From: Hypholoma sublateritium FD-334 SS-4
Lineage: Eukaryota; Basidiomycota; Agaricomycetes; Agaricales; Strophariaceae
Reading direction: 5' to 3'
DNA: 64,000 nt
Assembly: GCA_000827495.1 (NCBI GenBank)
Contig: KN817537.1
Span: 192,419 to 256,418, forward strand
The notes below the pieces were generated by a model. That model did no database searches. It was given only the letters and a program-made list of their open reading frames with translations, and was not told the DNA's origin. A program made the translations under genes and the position numbers. Below, in pieces: positions 44,295 to 57,638 of the stretch. The first letter of the stretch is position 1; every line of letters begins with the position of its first letter.

Positions 44295-46446
44295 GATGCG
44301 GCAGCGCGCTTGACAGCACGCATCGTGCCCGTAGAGTAGTGTAATGAGCCATAAATGGAGACCGGTCTCAAAAGGAGGCTATTGGAAGGTTTTCATGCGA
44401 ATAAATCCGAAGGGAAGGAGAATAACAAGGCCATCGCGAAGAGCAAATACTGAATTCTACGGGGTAATTACCTTCATTTCGTATAAGACACCCTGGAATG
44501 GATATTGCGCCGCGCACGGCGCTCTCTTGACCAATGGGAATCTGGAGAGCGGTGGGTTTGCCTCGACAATTTGGTGGAATCTAAAAAAAAGAAAAAAAAA
44601 TGGGATCAATTTTGAAAAGCCAGATTATCACCGACACTGCACAATAATCTAATCACGCTGATTGCCATGCCGTGAGTGGAGTGTATTTATGGAATGAGGA
44701 GCACAGCCGTTGGCGCCTCCCCTTCCACACGATGCGCACCGAAAGTTTTTTGATCCCCAAAGAGTGCTTCCGTTCCAGAACACGCGCATCTCATCCGACC
44801 TCAACTAAAACAAAATTTGGTTTCCTGCGAGAATCGGAGTCACTAGCTCTTCATTTTGGAATATAATCGCATCTCTCTACGGATTCCAGTTTTCTTCATT
44901 CAGCCCAGAACAAAGATTCGTTGCATTGTCGAGGCATATTGTTCTCGTTGCTATACACTGCAATGAGCACGGAGAAATTGAGGAACGGAGAAATTTGCAC
45001 GTGTCTGCGACGGCTGTCTGAAAACATTAACGACGGCACACACATAAGGGTATGAAATACCGGAGAGTCTAGCCAAAGCCGATTTACTGGACTGTAGCGG
45101 GTGGGCATGCGGAAGGTAAGCGGAGGCAAAGCGGAGGGTCGACGGCCCGGAGCCCGCGTCGTTTCTCAAGTCTGAATTTGGGAAAATGCCAGCGACTTGC
45201 CGTTGCAACTTGCGACTCGTGATTGCGACGCTTTTCTTCGCCAGACATGTGTCTTCAGGCCTCCGGATCCAGGAAACACACGTCTACGAAATTTGTGGAA
45301 TATTACAGAGGAACCTCGCCGTGCATTCAGAGGCATTGAGAATTCAAGATGAGTAGCGCTTTCCTTCTGGACTACCACGCTACCTCAAGAACTGATTCTG
45401 CATTCCTAGCTCGCCTTCTAAGTTCTACAGTCGCCTCTCCAGAAACCCTCAACTTCGTGATCTGAGCCTGCACTCAAAAACTTGATGGAATGTCATGCAC
45501 TCATGGCTCTTCGCGGTTCATGGTTCGCGCAGGATGATATACCCGCACAAACGGCTGAGACCCGGAAGCGCATGTTAAGTCATGCGCGGCGCACGCGGCA
45601 ATGGGCAGGCGTATGGACCCACCTCGCGCAGCGCCCCACGGCCCCACCCCCTTGATCTACAGAAGGTTTAAGCTATGACATGCTGCCAGCACGCTCTTTC
45701 CATTGCGAGGGGTTGAGGAGACATGCCTGCGGCATATGACATCGGCTCACTTGGCAGGCAAGGGAATATATCCCTACATTCATCCCGAAAAATTTCATCC
45801 ACTCACTCACGATCATTTCCGGCGCGTATGCAATATACGCGGTTGTCGTGCTGCATAATAAGCAAACAAGAAAACCCTTTACCCAAAAGTCGCCTCGTTT
45901 CTTTGGGAGTCATGTGGGTCCTCCACGCTCCGCACGAGCGTCGAATTTGTCTCTTTCTGTCATTTTATTTGCCTTTTGACTAACGTAGATCTTTTGTCGT
46001 AAACTGATCAGGTTGGCCCTAGTCTACAACTAGGGCAACGGCGGAAGTTAAGGAGGAGCCCTTGCAATACGGATAAGCTCATACCGGAAAGCCATAAACA
46101 CCGTCTACTTTGCAACATAGAGCTATGTAAATACTGCCAATCTTCCGAAGTTCTCCACCAATCAAGCTAGATGAAATCAGGGCCGGCGGAAGTTAAGTCC
46201 TCTGTATTCAAGTACTTACAATTATCTCTCACTTCGCTGGGTTCGAACGAGCGACGTGAGTTTCATACCTAAGCACGGAAATAAAAATCACGTGCACATG
46301 ACGTGAATAATTAAACCCGTGCAGCGGACTATTCGGCTTTTGTATAATGTACATATCATAATCTTGCTTCAACATCGTCATCCTCCGTGGCCCCGCGTTC
46401 GCTCTGAATTGGAAACTACAGGAGTAGCGCCTCTGATAATTTGAAC
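44295..46446. other. intergenic, no gene seen
   Basis: About 2.1 kb between the DPBB gene and BZZ1. It contains an A-rich low-complexity run at 44584-44602. Short frames only. Confidence 0.5.
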
Positions 46447-49400
46447 ATGACTGAAACCGCCTCAAGGTTACTTAACTTCGGGGAAACTCTTCCGGTGAGT
46501 GAGCCTGAGATTCACATCAATCATACTTGCTCTTCGAAGTCTCGGACTCAACTCGACCTTGGAATCGCTGATCACGACGACAAATACAGGACCAATTCGA
46601 CAGAATTTCGGATCTGTTCGATGCCAATCTCCAAGTCATTGACGATGTGAGCTCTCCGTAAAGTATTGGTTACTCGAAGCTAAATCCGCGATGATACAGG
46701 TTCGCGAAATATACACAGCGCGCGCGGCTCTAGATCGCGAATACGCTGGGAAGCTACAGGCTCTGGCCCGCAAGGCCGCTGAACGCAAAGCCAAATCTTG
46801 CGCAGCATTCGTCGTCGGAGCTGAACCTACCAAAACCTGGGACGATGGTACCATCAAGCAAAGGTTAGTTTCAATGGCGTCTGTCTATCACGGCTGTGGC
46901 CTTTAATTAATGTAACGCGTCTTCTGTTGTTAATACAGTTCGCTGGAGCGTGCATATGATTCAATTATAGAGTCGACAGCCAACTCCGCTCAGGATCACA
47001 TAAACTACGCTGATAAAATCACGTTGGAAACAATTGAAACGCTGAGGACAGTAGGGAAACGGAATGAAGAGGCTAAGAAAAAGGTTCGTCATTGGATGCA
47101 TTCACCAAACTATGAAATAGGCCAGGCTATTCTGTATCTGAGCAGCGTTTAAATAGGAGGTTCTTTTCTTCCAAAAGTTACTTTCCGACAGGGATCGCGT
47201 ATATTCAGACAGAATCAAGGTCAGGACCTTTAACACCTATTGATCGTGCCGAATATTTTGACAAGCGTTATCTTCTCTCAGAGTAAACAAAAGGTGAGTG
47301 TACTCCCATGCTAAGCGGCGGGTTGTTAGATTTGATTCACTTCTTTCGCATCAAAAAATAGTACGATGAGCAATGCATCGAAGTTGAATCATTTCGACAA
47401 AAGCAGGTAGGGCTACCCCAGATTATATTAGGACTGTTATCTGAGCTAACCGCGATTATCTATCCAATGCCAATAGGGACGCGCAAACGACGACAGACAT
47501 GCTGACCGCGCGGCCAAACAGGCAGAGCAGCAACGGAACGATATGCTTGATGCTAAGAAGTACGCAAATGTCATGACTTCGCCCAGGAGAGTACAATTGA
47601 TAAATATTCCCCAGCGCGTACTTGATGGCCATATCGGTTGCTAACCGGTGTAAGACAAGATTCTATGATGACGATGTCCCAAATCTTGAGAATGTGAGTA
47701 CAATTGTATTGTTTCTCATGAGGTTAATACCTAATGTATTCCAGGAACTGCGTAAATGTCGTTGGGATAAGATAAAAGCTCTGCTAACTGTTTTTGTTAT
47801 CAGAGGTTCTTCATCGCCGCCTCATGGAACGATTCGTCAAGATTGTCATGCACGCACAGGAAATCCAATTACGCCATTTGACAACTCTGCAGGGCCGTAT
47901 CAGTAGCGCACAAGAAAAGTTTGGAGAGGTGAACGTGCCAAGAGATCAAGATCTTTTCGCAACTTACAACATCAGAGTGTTCGCCGCACCGAGCGACTGG
48001 AATTTCGAGCCTTCACCCATTCATTATGACACAGTAGGTATCTCGTCGACCGTATATTTTGCAATGATTTGATCGGAAACACAGGAAGCTATGAACATTG
48101 AACCAGCGCCGAAGGTCGTAATGCAAAACAAGCTACGCCGTTCCCGCGAAAAGCTGGCCGAGCTTATGCCACTGATCCAGGACAAGCGTGAGTCCTCATG
48201 TCCGGCTATATGTCACCGGCCGATTGACATTTTCTACCCATCATGATCAGGCTTAGAACTAAAAAAACTCTCTGCTCGCATTTCGTCGTACTGTGCGGAC
48301 CATCTGGCAGGGGATATCGACGATTCAACTGATGTAGTATACACTTATCGGAGTGCACTCAGTAAACTCATTCAGTTTACTTGCAGAGATACCTTGAGGC
48401 GGAGCACCAGCTTGCACTGTATGTGGCGTCGGAATGCATTTTAAATACGGAAATAGATTCAATCGGCCAGGCTGTTGGAGGTACGTGACGGCGACCCGCT
48501 GCTTGAATGGGGGACGACATTTCTAAACTAATTTAGACGATGAAGGCGGCCATCGACCGCATTCCTTCAAGAGTTCGTCATTTTCCATCCCAACACCGTG
48601 TGGGTATTGCAAGGTGCGTAATTCACTGTGTGCTTATGGTAAGAAAATGGTGACTAAATATATATGTTTCAACAGTCATCGATATGGGGACTGAGCAAGC
48701 AAGGGAAGATTTGCAAAACATGCGGCTTATCGGTGCATACGAAGTGCGAGTTGAAGGTGATAAGCTGACGTTGACAGGACCTTTTAATTATGGAGTTAAC
48801 GATTGCGCTACTTTGGCGGCGGCTAGGTTTCGGCAGAATGTGAAAAGTCAGAGGACTCTCGCACAACCACGCTGGCTAGAAAGGGGACCGAATCTTCAAC
48901 GAGGGGCGTAGCAGGTGAATATGTCAGACCCGTCTATTTTTTTTTCGGACTCACATCCAAGGTAGGGACGTCTTTGGCACCATCGGCCTCTTCCTTTGTC
49001 CAATCGATATCATCAGAAGCCTCCTCCGAAGGTTTCGCCAGTGCGAGGGTCTTGTTTGAATACACCGCGACGTCGGAATTTGAACTCGCTGTCCAGGGTG
49101 TGTAGATCATTCCAAAAAAACAACTTCTTCGCTGATCCATTTACCCGCAAATGCAGAAGGTGAGAGTGTCGACATCCTCGAAGCTGATGATGGCTCCGGC
49201 TGGGTGAAGGTGGTCGATCATCGTGGAAACAGCGGCCTGGTTCCTGCGTCATATGTGGAAATTGTTGGTGGTGGAGAAGACGAGCAAACAACAATCCACG
49301 ATGCTCATAGTAAACGTGGTAGGCCTTCCGTTAACACGTATGGTGATATGATCCCTCCTAGAAGCTGATTTCACTCCACAGCCCGAGCGATATATGCTTA

Positions 49401-49643
49401 CACAGCGCAGGGCTCTGACGAGCTCACTCTCCAGCCTGGGGATATACTGGAACTTTCCTCTGGCCCAAACGGTGGAGATCGCTACGCCGATGGCTGGTGG
49501 GAAGGCGAGCCCGTCGTTAGTTTGTGATAGAGCTATTCTCTGACCGATCCGAACTAGGGTTTAATACACAAGGAACGAAAGGGATTTTCCCTAGCAATTA
49601 TGTCAGTCAATACAACGACGCCACGATATCTCTCATGCCGTGA
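46447..49643 (+). CDS. BZZ1: BZZ1-like F-BAR/C1/SH3 endocytosis protein
   Basis: 21 exons, 653 aa, all phases consistent: 46447-46494, 46590-46646, 46700-46863, 46939-47083, 47157-47219, 47282-47293, 47362-47406, 47477-47559, 47615-47693, 47745-47751, 47804-48033, 48085-48187, 48251-48333, 48387-48480, 48537-48613, 48676-48756, 48827-48914, 48966-49097, 49157-49318, 49382-49504, 49558-49643. An F-BAR domain spans about residues 1-270 (YTARAALDREYAGKLQALAR). A C1 zinc finger lies at about 410-465 (HSFKSSSFSIPTPCGYCK, GKICKTCGLSVHTKCELKVS). Two SH3 domains follow (GWVKVVDHRGNSGLVPASYV; ARAIYAYTAQGSDELTLQPG to GTKGIFPSNYV). Yeast Bzz1 binds curved membrane and Las17/WASP to start actin assembly at endocytic sites. 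Exons 6 and 10 are 12 and 7 nt, and the last intron has a GC donor. Confidence 0.92.
49505..49557 (+). other. GC-AG intron before the last BZZ1 exon
   Basis: Donor GAAG|GCGAGC, acceptor AACTAG. Only this junction joins DGWWEG to FNTQGTKGIFPSNYV in one frame and rebuilds a normal SH3 end; nearby GT donors give a wrong phase. Confidence 0.6.
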
Positions 49644-52600
49644 CTTACTTTAGCCACCAGGTCGAATCTATATAATCTTTACCCCCTCTTATCAGTGTCC
49701 TATTCATAGCGATGGTAACATCGACTGCGACATTTTTTGAGTAGTAACGACAATAGCACTGTTACCTTGCACAAGATAATGACATGTATTATATTGAGCA
49801 GGAAGAAAAGGGGATTGCGTCTGCGCACCACGAGGAACGAGACGCCTATGAGAAGAGGGAATTTATCCGCAGCCAAGCCTGAGGAATTAGTCTTTCGTGC
49901 CTTGTGCCACTAAACTTATTTTTATATCGCAATCGGATTTTTTAAAATATTCTTGCGTAACCAAGTTAAAGGTCAACTTACAGATCTCCGTCGAATACTA
50001 TAGCGTGCAATCCAAGAATAAGTTCTTAAGCAGCGTTTTGTTGGGGAAGCCTAGGCGTCCGTGTGATAGCTGATTGGACGATGGCGTGGAACGGGAAAGC
50101 GCTTTAGCAAAGCAACACGACTACCCGCTTAGCCTCAAGAGATTGCGCGCGGTACCTGGTCATATGGATCCGTAGAAAAGTCGCTAGTCAGAGACGAAGT
50201 CAGAGAGTGTCCTCGACGTACGGGCACCTTAGCGCCGCCGCAAAAAATAATTGATAACCTGGCATATCAACGGCCCTAAGTCTAGACGCCGCCGCCATTT
50301 GTAGCTGACAATAAATCTGCTGTTGAAAACGAAGAAATTGCAATCTACAAGGCCATCTGAGGTGCCGATTATCTCGACCAGCGGGTACAGGGAACCAGAA
50401 CAATGCAGTTTTTTTTTCGGATGATAAGCCGCGAACATGGAGAGCCTGTCGGCGCTGGGTGAGCTGGTTCATATTGTAGGCGATATTGTGGGATTGAAAG
50501 AGATGATGGCGTGCACTTGACACACATGCGAAAAGTCAGTCTGAAAGTCCGCAAATCGCAGTTTGGAACGGAGATTCCTTCAGAGAGCGGCGTCATCGTC
50601 TTCACATGTCTCCATGCTCTATGACATTGAACCCCCGCAGTGTCGACAGTCAATAAGGGTGCAATTGTGGGTGCTTCTATGTTGGGGCTGCTTCGAGAAC
50701 CAAGAGACTGGCGTTCAGTAAAAGATCGATAGAAGGCAGTCCCAAAACGCGTTGCTTTTCCTAGATGTTTCGCCCGCGGTCCTTTTTGGCACAGTGGTTA
50801 AGCGGCGAGCAGCAATATATCGATAGGGAGCTATCAAGATGCCCTTGGCCGCAAGATCGACAACAATGAGCTCTGCATGATCCCACATGCAAAAATGGGC
50901 CGCTCAGGAGTTTCATCACACGGTCCGTATGTGCTGAGACGGCGAGGCAGGTTGGTCCTTGGTTAGCTCCGCTTTAAGTAGCCAAGTCGATGTTGGAAAC
51001 AGCCCAAGTTCTGAGTCCTCGCCTTCAGCACTAGCACTTTCCTCTTGTCATCCAAAAGCCGCGAAGGCATCCAGTCTGTGCACCCTGCGACCTAGACGTC
51101 GCGGAAATACCACCGACGAGCGTCCGTCGGAGGTATAACACAAAGCGTCTTGACGAAGGTATGCGTTGTCCATGGAGCTATTCGTAATTATAGTTAACAT
51201 CATTTTTGAGGACAGCAGGGAGCCCATGTTCCGCGCAGACCGTCTGACCAGCTCAAATGACCTATCGCCCGCGTCAATATTCTATAAAACGGACATGCAT
51301 TTGCTTGGAATCTTCACCACCCCTAACTCTCATCTGGAAACTAGGCAGCCTCCAAGTTCTAGACCGTGGTATGCGACACATGTCCCAGCTTCCGGCGCCG
51401 CCTTGTGCAGTCCCCTAGTTCGAGCGCCCGTATTTTGTGGTGACGTTCGTCTGCGTCACCAATACGAGTGCTCTTGCGATGGATGACTGCGTGTGGGCGG
51501 CTCCGGAAGCAGGAGATGTGCAGTACGCAGCCTTGCCCTTACTAGTCCGGCAATCTGGAATAAATTGTGCGTCGATAATCCTAGCTCCCAGCGCCGTCCC
51601 CGCAGTCCCATTTCCGAGTACTCGTAGTGTGTGGTGACTGCCCTAGTCAGTTGCCAGCATGAGTACCCCTGCGATGGATGACTGCGATGACGTCTCGGGG
51701 AGCGGGACATTTTGCACAGTACCAGTATACTTGCCGTTCGCTCGCTGCTTCGCTCCCAGATATTTATGTTGAATATCCCAGCTTCCGCGCCGTCCCCGCG
51801 GTCCCATTTCCGAGTGCTCGCAGGTGCAGGCTGCATATTTTGTGTGCCCCGTAGCGAGTACTCCTGCGATGGATGACTGCGATGACGTCTCGTGGAGCAG
51901 GATGTATCGCTTCGTCTCGGATCTCGGTTCGCTGCCATGAGCTCTAGACCCTGTCGTGACTCGTCAACGCTGTCCCATTTCCGAGTTGTCCACACTGTGT
52001 ACGTCCCAGAACGCGTGCTCCTGCGATGGGTGACTGCGATGGAGCCTCAGGATGCGGGATACTTGGCCACTTCAACGTAGTGAGTGACCGCGCTGGTGGC
52101 AAATTCCTGACGCCAAATTTATAGGTGGATTTATAACGCTCGGCGTCGCCAAGAGAGTCTCCCAGACCAGATACCAAAGTGTGTCCAATCCCACAGATGT
52201 TCTGAGCCGCACAGTGATGTCAGCAGAACAGTCCGACGATGGACGCTGGCATTGGCTACACGCCGAATGACAAGTTGGAAATCTGTTCTGGATAGTGAGG
52301 TCCGATCTAGAAAGTGACCGCCTTCGTCGATCTAGGAGAGAATTCGGCCAGGAAACGGTGCGTCCATGGTCATGGTTTGCGTCGCAAGAGTCATTTGAAC
52401 TAACCATAGTCGGTTCCAGGAAAAAAAGAGCTGAATGGTGCGTCGTCAGCGTCGATCCAGGGACATTACGGGCCTGTCGAGAGGCGCATTCAGTCGTGAA
52501 TTTTTCCTGGCGTCCACGAACTGCATTTTGTGGACCTTGTGAAGGAAATTCAACTAAGCGGGACTTGTGGGATTTGGTGCGTCTGGAAATTCAGCTCGAA

Positions 52601-53731
52601 TAACTTGACGAGGGTAACTTACCTTGCGTCAGTTCTTTTCTACTGCTTTCCAATATCCCCGGCCTTTCTTCACACCCTTAATTTTCGCCCTGGGTTTCCT
52701 TTTGCAAGGGACGTATTCGTTGTTTGTCCGACGACGTTTTATTGCCACTGGTTTTGGTCAATAGCTTCGGCGACCGGAAGATATTTGTCGGGAAGCGGGG
52801 AGAGAGAGCGTAGAAAAATTGGGTGGGACGTTGGGATGGTATTTCAGGGTCCATGGTAGAGCTGAAGCGACCACACGACACCCTACTTTTTCCTCAAAAT
52901 CGGAGAGCCAGTAAAGTTAGAGTTTGAGGGCTAGTCACGTGGGAATATACTTATGTGTTTCCATCTCTCTTGCATCCAACTTGCATCTCTCCCTCGAGAA
53001 TTACTCAGAGGACGGCCAAAAATATTATTGTTTCGATTCCCACACCGTCGATATATACACTTGGCAAGGGAAATTTAATCAAAAGCTACAGAGGAGCGAG
53101 AATACAACTAGATAATCAGCGTGGAACCCAACGTAGCCGAGAAAAATTGTCGCCCTCCCCCAACCATCGTTCTCATGCCCGTAATAATGCGTCATGCTAG
53201 ACGGAAGTCCGGCGGACACAGGCCCGAGGGCCATGTTCACATTTTGGGCCTGTTTTGCCCCAGTGCTGTTTGGTCCAGGCGTCTGATTGTGAGCATCTCG
53301 TGCTGACCCACGATCGTCACCTTCTGCGATTGTGGTTCCCCCGCGCGTCGGATCCGCGAGCTCATTCGACGCCGTAANCGNCTGGCCGAGGNCGTACAGC
53401 TTATCCGAGTACTCAGCTTCGTCAATGCGGTCATCGAAGTGGAGTTCACTCGTCTTGAAGAATATTCAAGACGCCGTGAGCAGAGAGTCAGAGCTTACCT
53501 GCTGATTCGCGTTAATTCGCAGAANATACCAATACTCTAACGTAAGTGAGTGGCAATCGGGCTGCATTCCATGTGGGTCATTATTACGTTAGGAGTTTCA
53601 ACTCTCTCCCTCACAATTAATCACAGCCAAGCTAAGACCCCAAGATTCGAAGAAAACCAGTCAAGAATAAGTATACATGACATCACCACTTCAGCAAAAC
53701 CTTCAAACTAAAAAAACACTCATACCACCCG
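49644..53731. other. gene-poor 4-kb stretch
   Basis: No supported gene on either strand. It contains the minisatellite at 51375-52080. Single N bases begin at 53378. Confidence 0.5.
51375..52080. repeat. degenerate minisatellite, four units of about 155-195 bp
   Basis: A core like GAGTACTCCTGCGATGGATG followed by ACTGCGATGACGTCTCG recurs at about 51466, 51661, 51856 and 52013. A second block like CCGTCCCCGCGGTCCCATTT followed by CCGAGT lies about 65 bp before the later copies (near 51592, 51790 and 51969). The long - strand frame at 51456-51995 is produced by the repeat and shows RRHRSHPSQ several times; it is not a convincing gene. Confidence 0.75.
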
Positions 53732-56700
53732 TCAAAACCATGCCATGTAACTCGTCTCCTCCACAAGCCCTGCGCTNAGTGCGCCNTGGTCAAAATTGAA
53801 AANCTGGTCTGCAGCGACGCGCGGGGAGGAAGGGGTGAACGGCGTCGGCAGAGCTGCCGCGCCCGCATGCTGCTCTTCGCCGGTTAGANCCAGGCTCCCG
53901 AAGTGGTATATGTCGGGTAGCCACGCCTCCTGCGCGTTCGCACCGTTCGGTACGCGATCCGCCAGTGCCGCGGGCATCGAACGGCCCGCAGCCGGCTGCG
54001 GCTGGGCGCGGGCCGCGATCGCTTCTGCGGCCTGCGCGAGCTGCGCGTGCGCGTCGGCGAGGGCGGGCGGGAGCTGCGGCTGCGGCTGCGCGTAGGGCGC
54101 GTGAACGTGCTCGCCGCTGGCAATGTGCTGTCCCGCGAGGGTGCGCTGCGACTTCTCCGTGAGCCTCTGGATGACGGGCTGGGTGCGGAAACCNATTAGC
54201 NCAGGCAATTTACGCAGGCTGCGCACGCACCAGGGCCTTGTTGCAGAACGGAANGATCTTCGCCGCCGATCTGAACAGTCGGTATGCATTCTCGAGCGCG
54301 CGGATCGCAGACGTCGCAAGCGGCGTCGCCGGTGCGCGGGAGATCAAGAGTGCCAGCGTGACCTAGGAGAATCCGTACGTAAGTAAAGCAATACGTGGCT
54401 ATTCCAACAGGACGTGGCTATTCCAACAGGAAGACGGACCGCTGCAGAGAACGAGTTAAACCAGAAATGCAGGAAGCGCACGCTGAGTTGCTGCTGCTGG
54501 CTGAACAGCGTCTCGACCGCGCCGATCAGGTTCGCCGCCGCGATGTATGTCGCGAGCACAGACGGTGCGTACGGGTGTGCGAGGTCAAATGCCATTGGTC
54601 CACTCATCGCCTCGGTGAAGTACTTGCGGTGCANCTGTAGGAGCGCTGGATTTATGCCAAATAAATCAGAATTGTTCGGTACATACGCGGAAGGGAGGTG
54701 TGGCACTAACCAATCTCGCGGCTCATCGTGACAAGCCCGCGCTGCATGACGAGGAAGCGCGGGTTAGCGACGTGCGGCTGGTGCTCGTCGAGTAGAACGG
54801 GCACGCCAAAGTCCCGCACCGCGCAGTCGAGGGCGATGATGTGTGCGTATTCGGGCGGCTGCACGGCGACGACCGCCGATAGTATCGGCGTGAGGCACTT
54901 GCTGAAGAACATGTGCTTCCACTCGTGGTCTGCATCCAGCATTGCATCAGCGATTTTTGCATGGGTGGTGATCAAAATGTACGACGCACAGATAATCTCT
55001 TCGTGGGGTACGTACAGCCCCGGACCCACGCATGTCGGCAGCTTAATGTCAACATGTGCGGGCTGTATCGATGGCGGGCGTCCAAGCGAGAGCGCCTGGC
55101 GAAGCGACGCATGTCAGTTGTATTCAAGGAATTTGTATGAGGGTAACGCACCATTCGGCAGTCCATATTTACCAGCTCCCAGAATACCGCGCGGCGCTTT
55201 TCGTCCTCCTCTGGGATTGTTTTCAGCTGAGGCTTATCCCTATCTGCAGATNATATCAACATCATAGGGCTTCCACCAGGAGCCCAGTGGAGGGATANGC
55301 ACGAAGACCGAGCTAAGATGNAATGGTCNGTCTTATGATGGATATGTCAGGGTATGACAGTGAACTTACCCCCTGGGCAAGCTTTGCGACAAATCCCATC
55401 AGGTTCCAGGCGTATCCGACTGCCTTTTTGTTATCTGAAAAGATNAGGTGATACCATATCATAAAAAACTAGNACGGAATCATCAGATATCAGCGAAAGA
55501 TTCCCNAACACAATCAGCTCACGAGCGCATGCAAAACGTCAAAATCAGGCTCCTCCATCAGTGGGATCTCGCAAANGGCGGCGCGAGCAAGATGATGGTA
55601 CGCCTCGCCGTGCAGCGAGCCCAGCGGGCGGTTCAGATCAACAAGCGATCCGATGGATAGATGCATTAGGAGCAACGCCAATCGCCTGGGGCTGAGCGAA
55701 TCGATAGGCGTGGAGTAACAGTAATTAAGGAGGTTTGGCAGGAATGTCTCCGACGAGTCGAGGTTGAATCTNAGGAGCNTCAGCGATGGATGGATTGGCA
55801 AGTACCTCGGAACTCACTGCCACANTGCGTTGTTACGCGCCTCCTCGCATATCCGCTGCGCCTCCGCGCGGGGNGGGAGGGCCTTGCGAATNCGCTCGCG
55901 CATANTGATGTCGACGGCCCATGGGAAGGGAAACGTTGCGCTGAGCTGCAAAATATCGAGCGCCACGTCAGGGGGAGTNTTCTGACACAAGTATTCCGCC
56001 GACACCGCCGGCCGCGTGCTCTCTGCATAGGTGGGCTGCGAACTCAGCGACAGCGCCCCAACCGACTGGCGCAGACTTTCTTCACGCGCATCGGCTGCTG
56101 ATAAAGAGCTCGCGGAGCCGTAGAGCTCCTGCGATGTCTTGATCTTCAAGAGATCCGGTGCAAGGAGCGGGTGCGGCTTGCCGACATACTCCTGGTAGAC
56201 TTCGTCAAGTGCTTCCTCTAGTTGGCGTACGCGATCGCCTAGCTCGAATATCTTGTCATGCAGCTGTTCTGCACCCGCGAGTATAAACCTGATAGGTATT
56301 GCGTAAGGGTTACCTGATGCTGGCACTGAACAAAAGCAGTACCTGCTCCCACGTCCCGAGGTCAGAGCACCTATTTTGTCGTTAGACGCCGGACCAGAAA
56401 TAGACGGGCNATATACCATCGGGGCACAGACTTCCGCATCCTCTCTTGACACACGACTAGTAANATTTAGATCCAGCTTTGTCNATCCCCAAGTGCGATG
56501 AATAGTACTTACCTGACACGGAAAATTGCGGTCGCACTTTTTGTGAAAAAATACCNGTAAGTGAATATCCCATCTGCTGAATTCACGGACGACCGGCGTA
56601 CTTTGAGTTTCAACCTGAAAATCGTCAGGTTGGGATAGCGCTCAATTCCGATANACACATACCTGCGGCATTCTTTGCACGATAGCTTACGATTGTTCTT

Positions 56701-56886
56701 GTCTTCCGCGCGCCCTCTATTCGGCGTTGAACCCTGCCCTTTCCCACTCGACCCGCCCATATTCATGTCCTGATCTTCTGCCACCTCATTTCCCCTATCG
56801 CCGGCGAGCGAGATGTTTCGCGCGCGCTTCNTCGGCCTTATATTCCCCTGGCCGTCCATTATGTAGTCGAAGGAGCCCCCTACCAT
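53732..56886 (-). CDS. Zn2Cys6 transcription factor 1
   Basis: 14 exons: 56886-56663, 56614-56602, 56536-56513, 56456-56417, 56370-56343, 56288-55818, 55769-55523, 55468-55370, 55312-55303, 55243-55152, 55095-54711, 54645-54440, 54362-54231 and 54178-53732; about 805 aa. After a disordered basic start, splicing five pieces rebuilds the binuclear zinc cluster: CKECRRLKLKCDR, NFPCQSCVKRGCGSLCPDG. A linker and a coiled coil follow (EQLHDKIFELGDRVRQLEEA). The fungal-specific regulatory domain contains SPRRLALLLMHLSIG, GYAWNLMGFVAKLAQG, LGLHRDK, EKRRAVFWELV and ALSLGRPPSI. The C-terminus is rich in Ala, Gln and Pro. Target genes are unknown. Exons of 13 and 10 nt are present. About 20 N bases fall in the gene, leaving some residues unread. 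It is a tandem paralogue of the gene at 57639. Confidence 0.87.
54393..54430. repeat. 19-bp tandem duplication inside an intron
   Basis: acgtggctattccaacagg occurs twice in direct succession within the intron between exons 12 and 13 of transcription factor 1. Confidence 0.85.
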
Positions 56887-57638
56887 GGTGAAAATGGGAG
56901 AAAAGCGGGAAGAGAGTCAACTGTGTGGTGGTCAAAGGCCTGGACGACGGAAGGAGATGCGATTAGAGTTAACGTTAAGAACCGCACCGTTTCTATCGTC
57001 CACGGCACCCGTGACCTTCGGAGGATGCAGATGCTAGTTCTTTCCATGCCCAAAACGATTTAATGGGAGAAGACTGCAAGATCAGACTCGGTTCAGACTC
57101 ATGTTGGTTATTCTAGCCAGTCCTTGNTGTTTATGCCTTCTTGTCTTCGTACCAGGCTGTCTGTCGCTGTGCTGTATCTNCGGTGATTATCAACCAATTA
57201 GTGGGTCGAGACACAATGAGGAAGAGTTGTACGAGCAGTGTCCAAAACGAGGTATGCCACGTTTATTATTGCTGGCTTCTAATCTGTAACGCATACCGCG
57301 AGATGCGGAACGAATCAACGCAGGTGTTCCAATATTCCTAGGTTCGATTACATGTTCCGAGTCACATTCCAAGAGGGAAGTCAGAAGAGCATGAATCCCT
57401 AACAACACAATATTGCTTGATATGCAATGGACTGCAACAGATCAGCGAACACTTGGAAAGATAATATTGAAACACGCAGCAGAATAGTNTACACAGACCG
57501 CATAAGCTATGCCAACAAAGTGTAAAAAGTATATGTACATGTCAATAACGTCAACGGAGGAATGATAGTGGGATACATAATAGGTAGGTTTGGCGGGGTT
57601 CTGTCCGTCAGTCATGATATCAAGCCAGAAAACTGTCC
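56887..57638. other. spacer between the two zinc-cluster genes
   Basis: Promoter of transcription factor 1 and 3' flank of transcription factor 2. Contains two N bases. No gene seen. Confidence 0.5.

Noticed and set aside
46241..46262. GGGTTCGAAC sequence resembling a tRNA T-arm
   Set aside because: No acceptor stem, D-arm or anticodon arm could be folded around it on either strand.
51456..51995. 179-codon - strand frame with repeated RRHRSHPSQ
   Set aside because: Produced by the minisatellite; no start context, domain or neighbouring exon supports it.
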